Assembly: GCA_943331295.2 (NCBI GenBank)
Contig: CALQLA020000002.1
Span: 97,045 to 161,044 of the forward strand
Reading direction: 5' to 3'
Origin: Bordetella parapertussis
GTDB lineage: Bacteria > Pseudomonadota > Gammaproteobacteria > Burkholderiales > Casimicrobiaceae
Length of the DNA: 64,000 bases
Program-made: the position numbers and the translations under genes
The notes under the pieces: model-generated
Seen by the model: only the letters and a program-made list of their open reading frames with translations
What the model was told of the DNA's origin: nothing
Databases searched by the model: none
Shown here: positions 44,310 through 53,022 of the stretch, piece by piece
Layout: every line of letters starts with the position of its first letter
Position numbering within the stretch: position 1 is the stretch's first letter

Positions 44310-45734
44310 ATGCTTGGTGCGATCCGATCGCACATCCCTGCCCAGCTACAACGCGAGTCCGTGGCGACACTCTCCGAAGACCTCGCAGCCTTCGTTGCCG
44401 ATCTCGACTTCGACGACCTGCCGACGCCGGTCGTCCAGCGATTGCAGCTGCACGCACTGGACCTGCTGGGCGTCTGCCTCGTCGGCGCGCGCATGCCGTT
44501 CGCGGACATGCTGCACGCGACGATTGCGCAGTCGGGCGGCATCGCCGAAAGCACCCTGCCGGGCCGTCGCGGGACCCGGCTCCCGGCCCCGTCCGCCGCG
44601 TTCTTCATCGGTGGAGTTGCCCATGGCAACGAATTCGACGACACCTATCCGCCGGGTCGCTGGCATCCGGGCGCCGCCACGCTGCCGGCGTTGCTCGCGA
44701 CGGCCGAGGCGCTCGGCGTCGACGGCCGCCGATTCCTGACCGCTGCCGCCGCCGGGATCGAAGTGGGCTGCCGTCTGACGCGCGCCGCGCCGGGCCTGCT
44801 GCTGCGGGGATTTCATTCGACGGCGACGGCCGGCGTGCTCGCGTCCGCCCTCGGCGTCGGCAAGCTGATGGGCCAAGGCAACGACGAGCTCGCCCACAGC
44901 CTCGCAATCGCCGGATGCTTCGCCTCGGGCACCACCGAGTTCCTGAACGATCCCGAGGCCTGGCCGAAGCGCATCCAGGTCGGCTATGCGGCGCAGGGCG
45001 CGGTGCTCGCCGCACGCGCGGCGACCAATGGTTTCAAGGGGCCGCGCACGATGCTCGAAGGCCGCTACGGCTACCTGCGCTCGCATGCGGGCGAAGGCAA
45101 CTACGATGTCGCGGGCGTGCTCGCCGGGCTCGGCACCGAGTGGGAAATCGCGAAGATCTACCCGAAGCGCTATCCCTGCGACCACATCGCGCAGGGCTAC
45201 CTCGACTGCGCGCTCGCCATCAGCCGCGACGAGCAATTGCGCGGCGCGGACATCGCGCGCATCGAGGTCGTCGTCAATCCCTTCGCGACTTCGGTCATGT
45301 TCGAGCCGCGCGAACTGCGCTACGAGCCGTCCAACGGCTGGTCGGCGCGCTGGAGCATGCCGTTCAACATGGCGGTCGCGCTCGTCGATCGCGCCGTAAG
45401 CATCGATACCTACAACGACGAGCGCGCCCGCGATCCGGCGACGCGCGCGCTGATGCAGAAAGTCGTCGCCGTCGAGGATCCGACGCTGCCATTCCCGGGC
45501 GACTACCCGGCGTGGGTACGCGTGCACACCTCGACGGGCCGGGTGCTGGAGAGGAAGCAGATGCACGTCGCCGGCTCGGCCGCGAATCCGATGGCAGCGG
45601 CCGAGTACGAGCGCAAGTTCATCGACAATGCGTCGCGCACGCTCCCCGCGGACGATGTCGATCGATTGATCGGACGCTTGCGCGACCTTCCCGGCATCGC
45701 GGACATGGCCGAGGTTGCGCGCCTGTATGCGTGA
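44310..45734 (+). CDS. MmgE/PrpD family protein
   Basis: The 474-residue protein has the family blocks LQLHALDLLGVCLVG, GGVAHGNEFDDTYPPGRWHP (the Asp-containing active-site loop), PKRIQVGYAAQGAVLAA and YPKRYPCDHIAQGYLD. It differs clearly from the two minus-strand paralogues and is not a duplicate. A GTG/ATG further inside is possible, but ATG 44310 agrees with the position of the operator. It is followed after 77 bases by a TctC-type binding protein gene on the same strand. Three divergent paralogues in one regulon suggests stepwise or stereospecific dehydration of pathway acids. Confidence 0.87.
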   Translation: MLGAIRSHIPAQLQRESVATLSEDLAAFVADLDFDDLPTPVVQRLQLHALDLLGVCLVGARMPFADMLHATIAQSGGIAESTLPGRRGTRLPAPSAAFFIGGVAHGNEFDDTYPPGRWHPGAATLPALLATAEALGVDGRRFLTAAAAGIEVGCRLTRAAPGLLLRGFHSTATAGVLASALGVGKLMGQGNDELAHSLAIAGCFASGTTEFLNDPEAWPKRIQVGYAAQGAVLAARAATNGFKGPRTMLEGRYGYLRSHAGEGNYDVAGVLAGLGTEWEIAKIYPKRYPCDHIAQGYLDCALAISRDEQLRGADIARIEVVVNPFATSVMFEPRELRYEPSNGWSARWSMPFNMAVALVDRAVSIDTYNDERARDPATRALMQKVVAVEDPTLPFPGDYPAWVRVHTSTGRVLERKQMHVAGSAANPMAAAEYERKFIDNASRTLPADDVDRLIGRLRDLPGIADMAEVARLYA

Positions 45735-45811
45735 TGCCTGCCGTCCATCCACACCCTGACGGGCCGACGCTGCCCGCGGCACACCGCTTCAACAACATCC
45801 GAGGAGACGCG

Positions 45812-46813
45812 ATGAAGGGAATCATGGTCACATCGAGAAGTGCGTTCGCGCTCGCCGCCGTGGTTGCGGCGACGCTGGGTGTGACTCCGGGCGGCGCCGC
45901 GGCGCAAGGCGCGGCGTACCCGACCAAGCCGGTGCGCATCATCGTCGCCTTCGAGCCGGGCGGCGCCACCGACATCCTGGGCCGCCTGATCGCCGCCGAG
46001 CTCACGACCGCGCTGGGGCAGACGTTCTTCGTCGAGAACAAGTCCGGCGGCGGCGGCAACATCGGAACCAACATGGTGGCCAAAGCCGCGCCGGACGGCT
46101 ATACGCTGCACTTCGGCGCCGCGGGCAACATCGCGATCAATCCGAGTCTCTTCGCCAGCATGCCGTTCGACCCCGAGGCCGATCTCGCGCCGGTCGCGCC
46201 GATGGCGTCGACGATGAACGTGCTGGTCGTGAACCCCGCGGTGCCCGCGAAAACCGTTGCCGAACTCATCGCGCTCGCGAAGGCGCAGCCGGGCAAGCTG
46301 ACGTTCGCCTCCTCCGGCAACGGCGGAACCATCCATCTTTCCGGCGAGATGTTCAAGGTGATGGCGGGCGTGGACATCGTCCACGTTCCGTACCGCGGCA
46401 GCGGCCCGGCGATGCTCGACCTGATCGCCGGACGCACCGACATGATGTTCGACAACCTGCCTTCGGCGCTGCCGCGCGTCCAGAACGGCTCGCTGCGCGC
46501 GCTGGGCGTGACGGCCAGCACGCGCAGCAAGGCATTGCCGAACGTGCCGACCATCGCCGAGGCGGCGTTGCCCGGCTACGAGGCGACCACCTGGTTCGGC
46601 GTGTTTGCGCCGGCGCAGACGCCGCCGGCCATCGTCGAGCGGCTGAACCGTGCAATCTCGGACGCGCTGAAGAAGCCCGAGGTCGTGGAAAAGATCGCGG
46701 CCATGGGCGCGGAGCCGATGTTCATGACACCGGAAGAGTTCCGCAAACTCGTTCGCGCGGACACCCAGAAATGGCGTGTCGTCGTAAAGCAGGCGGGCGT
46801 GAAAATCGAATGA
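45812..46813 (+). CDS. Tripartite tricarboxylate transporter-type periplasmic binding protein (TctC/Bug family)
   Basis: The 333-residue protein has a signal peptide (core FALAAVVAATLGV, cleaved after AAAQG) and the Bug-family hallmarks. These are YPTKPVRIIVAFEPGGATD, VENKSGGGGNIGTN, APDGYTLHFG, and DLIAGRTDMMFDNLPSALP. ATG 45812 has GAGGAG just upstream. Such proteins bind carboxylates for TctAB permeases, but no TctA or TctB gene is in the window. It therefore relies on an unlinked transporter or acts as a sensor, as often seen in Burkholderiales. The location next to the MmgE/PrpD gene suggests a carboxylate ligand. Confidence 0.9.
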   Translation: MKGIMVTSRSAFALAAVVAATLGVTPGGAAAQGAAYPTKPVRIIVAFEPGGATDILGRLIAAELTTALGQTFFVENKSGGGGNIGTNMVAKAAPDGYTLHFGAAGNIAINPSLFASMPFDPEADLAPVAPMASTMNVLVVNPAVPAKTVAELIALAKAQPGKLTFASSGNGGTIHLSGEMFKVMAGVDIVHVPYRGSGPAMLDLIAGRTDMMFDNLPSALPRVQNGSLRALGVTASTRSKALPNVPTIAEAALPGYEATTWFGVFAPAQTPPAIVERLNRAISDALKKPEVVEKIAAMGAEPMFMTPEEFRKLVRADTQKWRVVVKQAGVKIE

Positions 46814-47062
46814 GATCGGGCCGGTGTCCGCCCGGCGAATCTGTGGGATGCGGTCGGATGCCGGACCCGTTTCCCTTCGCCGCGGGCCGTCGCCATGCAG
46901 GGGATTCTGGACGGGTTTCAGCGGCCGGATGACGCGGGCAGCCGTGGCGATCGCCACCGGCAAGGATTGCCATCGCGGTTATCGGCAGCGCCCTTGCCGC
47001 CACCATTCAAGGCGCTTCTGCGCGCGGAGCCCGGAGGCAGTCCCGTGAGTGCCTGCGCCCGG

Positions 47063-47980
47063 CTACAGGGCCGGCGGGCGGGCGTCGTCGACGAGTGCAC
47101 CCGGATCACGCGCCTTCCCCGGTGCCGGGTTTGACGTCCCCGTCGCGTGGTCGACACCGTAGCCGAGCGCACTGGACAGCTGTTGTGCGGCGGTGACCAC
47201 AATCGGGGCCAACTTCATCAGTCGAATGCGCGCCAACCTCTCGGACGGCCCCGAGATGGCCAGCGCAGCCACTACCGCGCCCGTCGTATCCCGCACCGGG
47301 GCACCCACGCCGGACACGCCGGTGCGCCACTCCTGTTCGCCGATCGCGTAGCCCGCTGACCGGATCGCTGCCAGTTCCTTCTTCAGCGCCGCCGGGCGGA
47401 TTATCGTGTGCGGCGTCATTGGCACGAGGCGAGCGAAGACGAGGACAGCGATGTCCTGGGGCGCAAACGCCAGCAGCGCCTTTGCAGCGGATCCGCAGTA
47501 GAGCGGAATGCGGGTGCCGTTCGGCGTGTGCACGCGGATGGCCTGGTCGCCTTCGATCTTGTCGAGGAACACGGCTTCCGCGCCGTTGGGCACCGCGATG
47601 TAGGCGGTCTCGTTCGTCGCCTTTGCCAGCGCGCGCATGACCGGCAGCGCGACCTCCATCAGGCTGCGCGCGGTGACCTGGCCCGAAAGGCGCGCCATGC
47701 GGCCGGTCAGCCGATACCGTCCGCTCGCTTCGATACGGGAGACGTAGCCGGCAGTGCACAGCGTGTTGACGAGGCGATATACGGTGGCCTTGTCGATCCC
47801 GATCGTCCGGGAGATTTCCGAAATCCCGGCCTCGCCGCCGTGCGTCAGCAACACTTCGAGCACCGCGAGTCCCTTCAGCAGGCCCCTGGTCGGTTCGCCA
47901 CGCGGCGGCGGTGCCGCGCCGGCGTCGATCGCAGCGGGACGATCACGGTCGCGCGCCGGGGCCCGCGTTCCCGTCGTCAT
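47063..47980 (-). CDS. IclR family transcriptional regulator
   Basis: A 305-residue regulator. The N-terminal winged helix has LKGLAVLEVLLTHGGEAG, then ISEISRTIGIDKATVYRLVNTL, and the wing is YVSRIEASGRYRLTG. The C-terminal IclR effector domain contains AYIAVPNGAEAVFLDKIEGD, GSAAKALLAF and GYAIGEQEWRTGVSGVGAPV. ATG 47980 is supported by GGGAGG eight bases upstream. It is divergent from the TctC-amidohydrolase-SDR-acyl-CoA operon, and tandem palindromes in the shared region are its probable sites. Aromatic or alicyclic acids are common IclR effectors. Confidence 0.9.
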   Translation of the reverse strand: MTTGTRAPARDRDRPAAIDAGAAPPPRGEPTRGLLKGLAVLEVLLTHGGEAGISEISRTIGIDKATVYRLVNTLCTAGYVSRIEASGRYRLTGRMARLSGQVTARSLMEVALPVMRALAKATNETAYIAVPNGAEAVFLDKIEGDQAIRVHTPNGTRIPLYCGSAAKALLAFAPQDIAVLVFARLVPMTPHTIIRPAALKKELAAIRSAGYAIGEQEWRTGVSGVGAPVRDTTGAVVAALAISGPSERLARIRLMKLAPIVVTAAQQLSSALGYGVDHATGTSNPAPGKARDPGALVDDARPPAL

Positions 47981-48070
47981 GGTCGATCCTCCCGCGTGTG
48001 ATGTTTGCCGGTTGTCGGCCGTGGCCCGCTGCCAACGCAGCTTGACAGCCGCGCCTCCGCGCGGCACGAT

Positions 48071-48107
48071 GTTTCATTAAATGCAACGTTGTTTCATTTA
48101 TTGAAAC
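48071..48107. promoter_or_regulatory. Tandem IclR-type operators
   Basis: GTTTCA-TTAAA-TGCAAC (48071-48087) and GTTTCA-TTTAT-TGAAAC (48091-48107) are 17-bp palindromes of one form, the second perfect. They start 20 bp apart, close to two helical turns. They lie 91-127 bases before the IclR start and end 23 bases before the binding-protein start. Confidence 0.65.
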
Positions 48108-48130
48108 GAAATGATACCGGAGGGGATCGC

Positions 48131-49102
48131 ATGAAAGCAAGTCGCCTGCTCGCGCTGGTCGTCATAGGCGCCGCGTTCGTCTCGTCCCTGGCGGTCGGGC
48201 AGGCCTGGCCGACCAAGCCCGTGAAACTGCTGATCCCCTACACGCCGGGCGCCCACGCCGACCTCCTCGCCCGCACGCTGGCGCAGAAGTTGTCCGAGGA
48301 ATGGGGCCAACCGGTGATCGTCGAGAATCGACCGGGCGGCGGCGGAACGATCGGGACGCTCGCGGGGTCGCGCGCCGCGCCTGACGGGTACACGCTGCTG
48401 ATGACGGCGCTCGGCCAGCTCGTGATCTACCCGTCGATGCTGGCCAATCCTCCCTATCACGCCGTCACGGATTTCGAGCCGGTCGTTCCCCTCGTCCGCA
48501 CACCCTGGGTGCTCTACGTCAACAAGGACGTTCCGGCCGCCAACGTGACGGAGTTCATCGCCTACGCGAAGAGCAAGCCCGGAGCGCTCAACGGCGCGAC
48601 CCCCGGCGTGGGCACCACCAACCACCTCGCCAACGTGCTGTTCATGAACGCCGCCGGGTTCAAGGCCGAAAACGTCCACTACACCGGCAGTGCGCAGGCG
48701 GTGCAGGACCTCATCGCGGGTCGCAACCAGTTCATGTTCGATTCCCTGCTCACGCTGCGCTTCGTGCAGGATGGCCAGCTGCGCGCGCTCGCGGTCACCA
48801 GCGCAAAGCGTTCGCCGCATGCGCCGGAGCTGCCGACGCTGATGGAATCGGGCCTCAAGGACTTCGACGTGACGGTCTGGTTCGGGCTGTTCCTGCCGCC
48901 GAAGACACCGGCGAACATCATCGCGAAGGTGAATGCAGACGTGCAGAAGGCAATGGGTTCCAAGGAGGTCCAGGACCGGCTCGCGATCGCCAAGTTCGAG
49001 TACATCTACCAGGCAACACCCGCGGACTTCCGTGCCATGGTCAAGCAGGACAGCGACCGCTGGAGTCGCGTGGTGCGCGATACCGGCATCAAGGTAGAGT
49101 GA
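48131..49102 (+). CDS. TctC/Bug family periplasmic binding protein
   Basis: A 323-residue binding protein with a Sec signal (LLALVVIGAAFVSSLAVGQA). Typical Bug blocks are WPTKPVKLLIPYTPGAHADL, VENRPGGGGTIGTLAG, APDGYTLLMT and DLIAGRNQFMFDS. In the first block the usual Gly-Gly before the Asp reads Gly-Ala-His, suggesting a different ligand pocket from the paralogue at 45812. GGAGG lies seven bases before ATG 48131. It is the first gene of the IclR-controlled operon, and its stop overlaps the next start. No membrane component is linked. Confidence 0.9.
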   Translation: MKASRLLALVVIGAAFVSSLAVGQAWPTKPVKLLIPYTPGAHADLLARTLAQKLSEEWGQPVIVENRPGGGGTIGTLAGSRAAPDGYTLLMTALGQLVIYPSMLANPPYHAVTDFEPVVPLVRTPWVLYVNKDVPAANVTEFIAYAKSKPGALNGATPGVGTTNHLANVLFMNAAGFKAENVHYTGSAQAVQDLIAGRNQFMFDSLLTLRFVQDGQLRALAVTSAKRSPHAPELPTLMESGLKDFDVTVWFGLFLPPKTPANIIAKVNADVQKAMGSKEVQDRLAIAKFEYIYQATPADFRAMVKQDSDRWSRVVRDTGIKVE

Positions 49103-49980
49103 CCGCGATGCCCATCTACGACCTGCACAGTCATTGGGGCACCGAGCGGATGTACCCGCTGCGCGGCAAGGCGCAGCAGGCGAAGCAGGTCGACGTCTGG
49201 AAGACCGAGTGCAAGTTCGTCAGTTCCGACGAGATGGCCGCGTATCTCCGGCGCAACGACGTCCGCGCAATGCTCGACATCGGCTTCACGCGCGAGTTGC
49301 CGCTCGACGAGGTGAGATCCCTGCACGACGAAATGCTCGCCTTCGGACGCGCGAATCCGGACATCGTCCTCGGCAACTGGATCCAGATCGGCCCCGATGC
49401 GGGCCAGGCCGGCCTTGACGAGCTCGAGCGCTGCCGCGTCGCCGGCGTGGGCATCACCGGGCTCGCGGTGTCCGCCGTCGGCAACCGGCGGCCGATCACC
49501 GATCCGTCGTTCGAGCCTCACTACGAATATTGCGTTGCGCATCGCATGCCGGTGATGTTCTTCGTCGGCTACACGGGTGTCGGCGCCGGCATGCGAGGCG
49601 GCAACGGCATCCTGCTCGACCTCAGCCATCCGCGCTACGTCGACGAGATCGCCGTGCGCTATCCCGACCTCGAAATCATCGCGGCGCGCTCCGCGTGGCC
49701 CTGGCAGAGCGAGATGATCGCAATCCTGCTGCACAAGCCAAACGTCTGGGCCGAGTTCCACGGCATGTCGCCCAAGCGTCTCACCGACGAACTGAAGCAC
49801 GAGATCCGCACCCGGCTGAAGCACAAGGTCATGTTCGCCAACGACTACCCGCTCCTTCACTACGAAAAGATCGTCGGGGACTGGCGCGCCGAAGGCTATC
49901 CCGACGATGTGCTGCAACGCGTGCTGTCCGGCAATGCGGAGCGCTTCCTCCAGAAAGTCCAAGCCGCGAGGCCCGCATGA
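49099..49980 (+). CDS. Amidohydrolase-2 (ACMSD-like) family protein with incomplete metal site
   Basis: The 293-residue TIM-barrel protein begins with the metal-binding DLHSHWG (His10, His12) and ends its active-site set with ANDYP (Asp249). The two His normally supplied by central strands are missing: VMFFVGYTG has no His where relatives have one, and AARSAWPW has Arg197 in place of the usual His. ACMSD-like members decarboxylate or hydrolyse ring-derived acids using one zinc. This one may have changed metal use or be non-hydrolytic. GTG 49099 overlaps the previous stop; ATG 49108 is the alternative start. Its stop overlaps the SDR start. Confidence 0.75.
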   Translation: MTAMPIYDLHSHWGTERMYPLRGKAQQAKQVDVWKTECKFVSSDEMAAYLRRNDVRAMLDIGFTRELPLDEVRSLHDEMLAFGRANPDIVLGNWIQIGPDAGQAGLDELERCRVAGVGITGLAVSAVGNRRPITDPSFEPHYEYCVAHRMPVMFFVGYTGVGAGMRGGNGILLDLSHPRYVDEIAVRYPDLEIIAARSAWPWQSEMIAILLHKPNVWAEFHGMSPKRLTDELKHEIRTRLKHKVMFANDYPLLHYEKIVGDWRAEGYPDDVLQRVLSGNAERFLQKVQAARPA

Positions 49981-50852
49981 ACGCCGACGCCCCCGTTTCC
50001 CGGCTCCCCTTCCGCGCCGACCTGATGGCCGGCAAGCGCGTGCTCGTCACCGGCGGCGGCACCGGCCTCGGCAAGGCGGCCGCCTGGCGCATGGCCGAGG
50101 CCGGCGCGCGGGTGGTGATCTGCGGCCGGCGGGAAGAAATCCTCCAGGCGACGGCAACCGAGATCGCGCAGGCGACGGGCGCCGAAGTGCTGGCGATGCG
50201 CTGCGACATCCGCGACAGCGCACAGGTCGAAACGCTGTTCGACGCGATCTGGGAAAGCGGGCCGCTCGACATCCTGATCAACAACGCCGCGGCGAACTTC
50301 CTGGCCCGGACGGAGACGCTGTCCACGCGGGCATTCGACGCGATCATCAGCATCGCGCTGAGCGGCAACGCCTACTGCGTGCTCGCGGCCGGCAAGCGCT
50401 GGATCGCTGCCGGACGCCCCGGCGTGATCCTCAATGTGCTGACCACCGGCGCCGCCGGCACCGGCCGTGCATTCACCGTGCCGCTGTCGATGGCGAAGGC
50501 GGCGATGCTGGTGATGACGCGCAGCCTCGCCGTCGAGTGGGGCCCGAAGAACATACGCCTGGTCGGGCTGGCACCCGGGCTGTTCCCGACGCCGGGCGCA
50601 TGGGAGCAACTCTTCCCCGAAGAGCGGGTGAAGGCCGCCGATCCGCTGAAGAGCATTCCGCTGGGCCGCTACGGCCGCCACGACGAGTTCGCCGACATGT
50701 GCGTGTTCCTGACCTCCGATGCTGCGTCGTACGTGAACGGCGACATGATCACCATCGACGGCGCGCGGGGCATCAAGGGGATGGATGTGGACGATCTCTT
50801 CACCTGGAACGACGCGAAGTGGGAGTCGATGAAGCAGTCGCGCAAGCGTTGA
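49977..50852 (+). CDS. Short-chain dehydrogenase/reductase (2,4-dienoyl-CoA reductase-like)
   Basis: A 291-residue Rossmann oxidoreductase with cofactor motif TGGGTGLG (25-32), LINNAA (100-105) and catalytic Lys174. The position four residues before the Lys, normally Tyr in YxxxK, is Leu170. This loss of the canonical Tyr is also a feature of the 2,4-dienoyl-CoA reductase (DECR) branch of SDRs, where another Tyr takes over. The sequence TRSLAVEWGPKNIRL is also typical of that branch. A dienoyl-CoA or enoyl-CoA reductase role would fit the acyl-CoA enzymes that follow. ATGA overlap with the amidohydrolase gene. Confidence 0.8.
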   Translation: MNADAPVSRLPFRADLMAGKRVLVTGGGTGLGKAAAWRMAEAGARVVICGRREEILQATATEIAQATGAEVLAMRCDIRDSAQVETLFDAIWESGPLDILINNAAANFLARTETLSTRAFDAIISIALSGNAYCVLAAGKRWIAAGRPGVILNVLTTGAAGTGRAFTVPLSMAKAAMLVMTRSLAVEWGPKNIRLVGLAPGLFPTPGAWEQLFPEERVKAADPLKSIPLGRYGRHDEFADMCVFLTSDAASYVNGDMITIDGARGIKGMDVDDLFTWNDAKWESMKQSRKR

Positions 50853-50889
50853 GGCTGGTGCGGCGCGCGGCAGCCCCGGGGGCATCGCG

Positions 50890-53019
50890 GTGAACGCCGT
50901 GCCGGCAGGGCGCGCGTCGCCCTACGCGGAGCTTGCAAGCTTTTTTGCGCCGCGCTCGATCGCCGTGATCGGCGCATCCGCCGACCCTGCGAAGTTCGGC
51001 GGCCGCGTGCTCGCGTATCTGCTGGCCCGTCACGGCGACCTGGCCGTCCACGCCGTCAATGCCCGCGTGCCCGTGTGCCAGGGCAAGGCGACGGTGGGAA
51101 GCATCGCCGACATCGATGCGCCGGTCGATCTCGCCATCCTTGCGGTGCCGGCCGAAGCCTGCATCGCCGCCATCGAGGCCTGCGGACGCAAGGGCGTTCC
51201 TGCGGCCGTCGTCTTCACTTCGGGATTTTCCGAAGCCGGCGGCGAAGGCGTGGCGCGACAGTCGGCCTTGCTGGCGGCGGCACGGCAGGGTGGCGTGCGC
51301 GTGCTCGGCCCCAACTGCATCGGCCTCGTCAGCGAGCACGATCGCATCGCCGCGACGTTCGCAACCATGTGGCGCGACGGATGGCCCGCGCCCGGGCCCG
51401 TCTCGGTCATCTGCCAATCGGGCGCCTTCGCGTCGTACTTCCACGTGCTGCTGCGCGAGCGCGGCGTCGGCGTGGCGCGCTGGGCCACCACCGGCAACGA
51501 AGCCGACGTCGACGTCGCGGAAGTCATTCACTTTCTCGCCGAAGACGCTGCGACGCAGGTCATCATCGCGGCGATGGAGGGTGTGCGCGATGGCCGTCGC
51601 CTGGTGCGGGCCCTGCTGCGCGCGCGTGCGGCCGACAAGCCGGTGATCCTGCTGAAGCTCGGGCGGTCCCGGGTCGGGTCGGCCGCCGCGCAATCGCATA
51701 CCGGCGCGCTGGCCGGCGAAGACCGGGTGTTCGACGCGGCCGTGCGCGATGCGGGTGCGATCCGCTGCACGACCTTCATCGAGGCCGTGGATGTCGCGAC
51801 CGCATTCGCCGTCGCGCCGCGGCCGGCCGGCCGGCGCGTGGGCATCGTCAGTGCGTCCGGCGGCGGCGGCATCATGATTGCCGATCGTGCCGACGATCTC
51901 GGCCTCGACGTGCCCGCGCTGTCGGCGCCGCTGCGGGAGGAACTCGACGCCATCATTCCGGGAGGGAACTCGCGCAATCCCGTCGACGTGACCGCGATGG
52001 TGTTGAACGATCTCGACCTGATGAGCCGTCCGCTGGTGGCCGTCGCGCAATCGCCCGAGGTAGACGCGGTGGTGGCGTTCCTGACCTCCGCGTTTCGCAG
52101 CGATGCCAGCATGCAGCAACTGCAGGCGCGGCTCGACGCCGCGGGGCTCGGTCGCTGCGGCAAGCCCGTGTTGCTGTCGCCGATCTGCACGCCGACGGCG
52201 GCAGCGGCGCTGCACGCGGCGGGAATGCTTGCTTACCCTGATCCGGTGCAGGCGACGAATGCGCTTGCGGCAATGGTCCGCTGGGTGGACGGCGCGGTGC
52301 CGGCACCCGTGCCGCGACCCGATGCGGGTGCCGGAATTCCCGGAAGCGACGCATCACCCATCGTTGCGAACGACGAAATGTCGCTGCTGGCGCATTTCGC
52401 CACGCACGGCGTGCGCCCCGTCCCGGGCCGGCTGCTGCGCGGCGCCGATGAGATTGCCGGTGCCTACGCCGAATTCGGGCCCCGGGTGGTCATGAAGATG
52501 GCGGTGACGAACCTGGCGCACAAATCGGAACACGGCGGCGTTGTCACCGGGATCGCGTCGCTTGCCGGCGCGCGCGACGCCTGGGAACTCATCATCGCGC
52601 GCGCGGCGGCGGCAGGATTCGCATCGCGCATGCTCGGGGTGGTGATGCAGGCGCAGGCGAGCGGCGTGGTCGAGATGCTGCTCGGGCTCGAGCATGATCC
52701 GGCCTTCGGACCGGTGGTGACCGTCGGCATGGGCGGAATGTGGGTGGAACTGCTGGACGACGTCGCGACAGCGCTGGCACCGGTCGATGCACATCAGGCG
52801 CGAGGGATGCTGGAGCGCCTGCGCGCGGCTCCGCTGCTGGCCGGCGCTCGCGGCCGCCCGGCGGCCGACATCGACGCCCTGGCGCAGGCCATCGCCGACT
52901 TCTCGCGGGCCGGCATCGCGCTCGGAACGGCCGCAAGTGTCGAGATCAACCCGCTTATCGTGGGCACCCCGGGTGCCGGCGTGCATGCCGCCGACGCCAA
53001 GATGGCGCACCCGGAGTGA
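50890..53019 (+). CDS. ADP-forming acyl-CoA synthetase (acetate-CoA ligase-type, fused alpha-beta)
   Basis: The 709-residue protein has the whole ADP-forming ligase. A CoA-binding Rossmann domain (FFAPRSIAVIGASADPAKFG, residues 18-37) is followed by ligase-CoA domains including VLGPNCIGLVS and ICQSGAFASY. His270 in QSHTGALAGED is the phosphorylated histidine. The C-terminal ATP-grasp domain has RVVMKMAVTNLAHKSEHGGV and VEINPLIVG. It would activate a carboxylic acid to its CoA thioester at the expense of ATP, or run in reverse to conserve energy. The GTG start at 50890 is 38 bases after the SDR stop. It supplies the likely substrate of the two dehydrogenases that follow. Confidence 0.9.
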   Translation: MNAVPAGRASPYAELASFFAPRSIAVIGASADPAKFGGRVLAYLLARHGDLAVHAVNARVPVCQGKATVGSIADIDAPVDLAILAVPAEACIAAIEACGRKGVPAAVVFTSGFSEAGGEGVARQSALLAAARQGGVRVLGPNCIGLVSEHDRIAATFATMWRDGWPAPGPVSVICQSGAFASYFHVLLRERGVGVARWATTGNEADVDVAEVIHFLAEDAATQVIIAAMEGVRDGRRLVRALLRARAADKPVILLKLGRSRVGSAAAQSHTGALAGEDRVFDAAVRDAGAIRCTTFIEAVDVATAFAVAPRPAGRRVGIVSASGGGGIMIADRADDLGLDVPALSAPLREELDAIIPGGNSRNPVDVTAMVLNDLDLMSRPLVAVAQSPEVDAVVAFLTSAFRSDASMQQLQARLDAAGLGRCGKPVLLSPICTPTAAAALHAAGMLAYPDPVQATNALAAMVRWVDGAVPAPVPRPDAGAGIPGSDASPIVANDEMSLLAHFATHGVRPVPGRLLRGADEIAGAYAEFGPRVVMKMAVTNLAHKSEHGGVVTGIASLAGARDAWELIIARAAAAGFASRMLGVVMQAQASGVVEMLLGLEHDPAFGPVVTVGMGGMWVELLDDVATALAPVDAHQARGMLERLRAAPLLAGARGRPAADIDALAQAIADFSRAGIALGTAASVEINPLIVGTPGAGVHAADAKMAHPE

Positions 53020-53022
53020 TGC

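Noticed and set aside
46944..46957. Palindrome GTGGCGATCGCCAC in the convergent gap before the IclR gene as a terminator
   Set aside because: It has no loop and no T-run, and such G+C-rich palindromes occur often by chance here.
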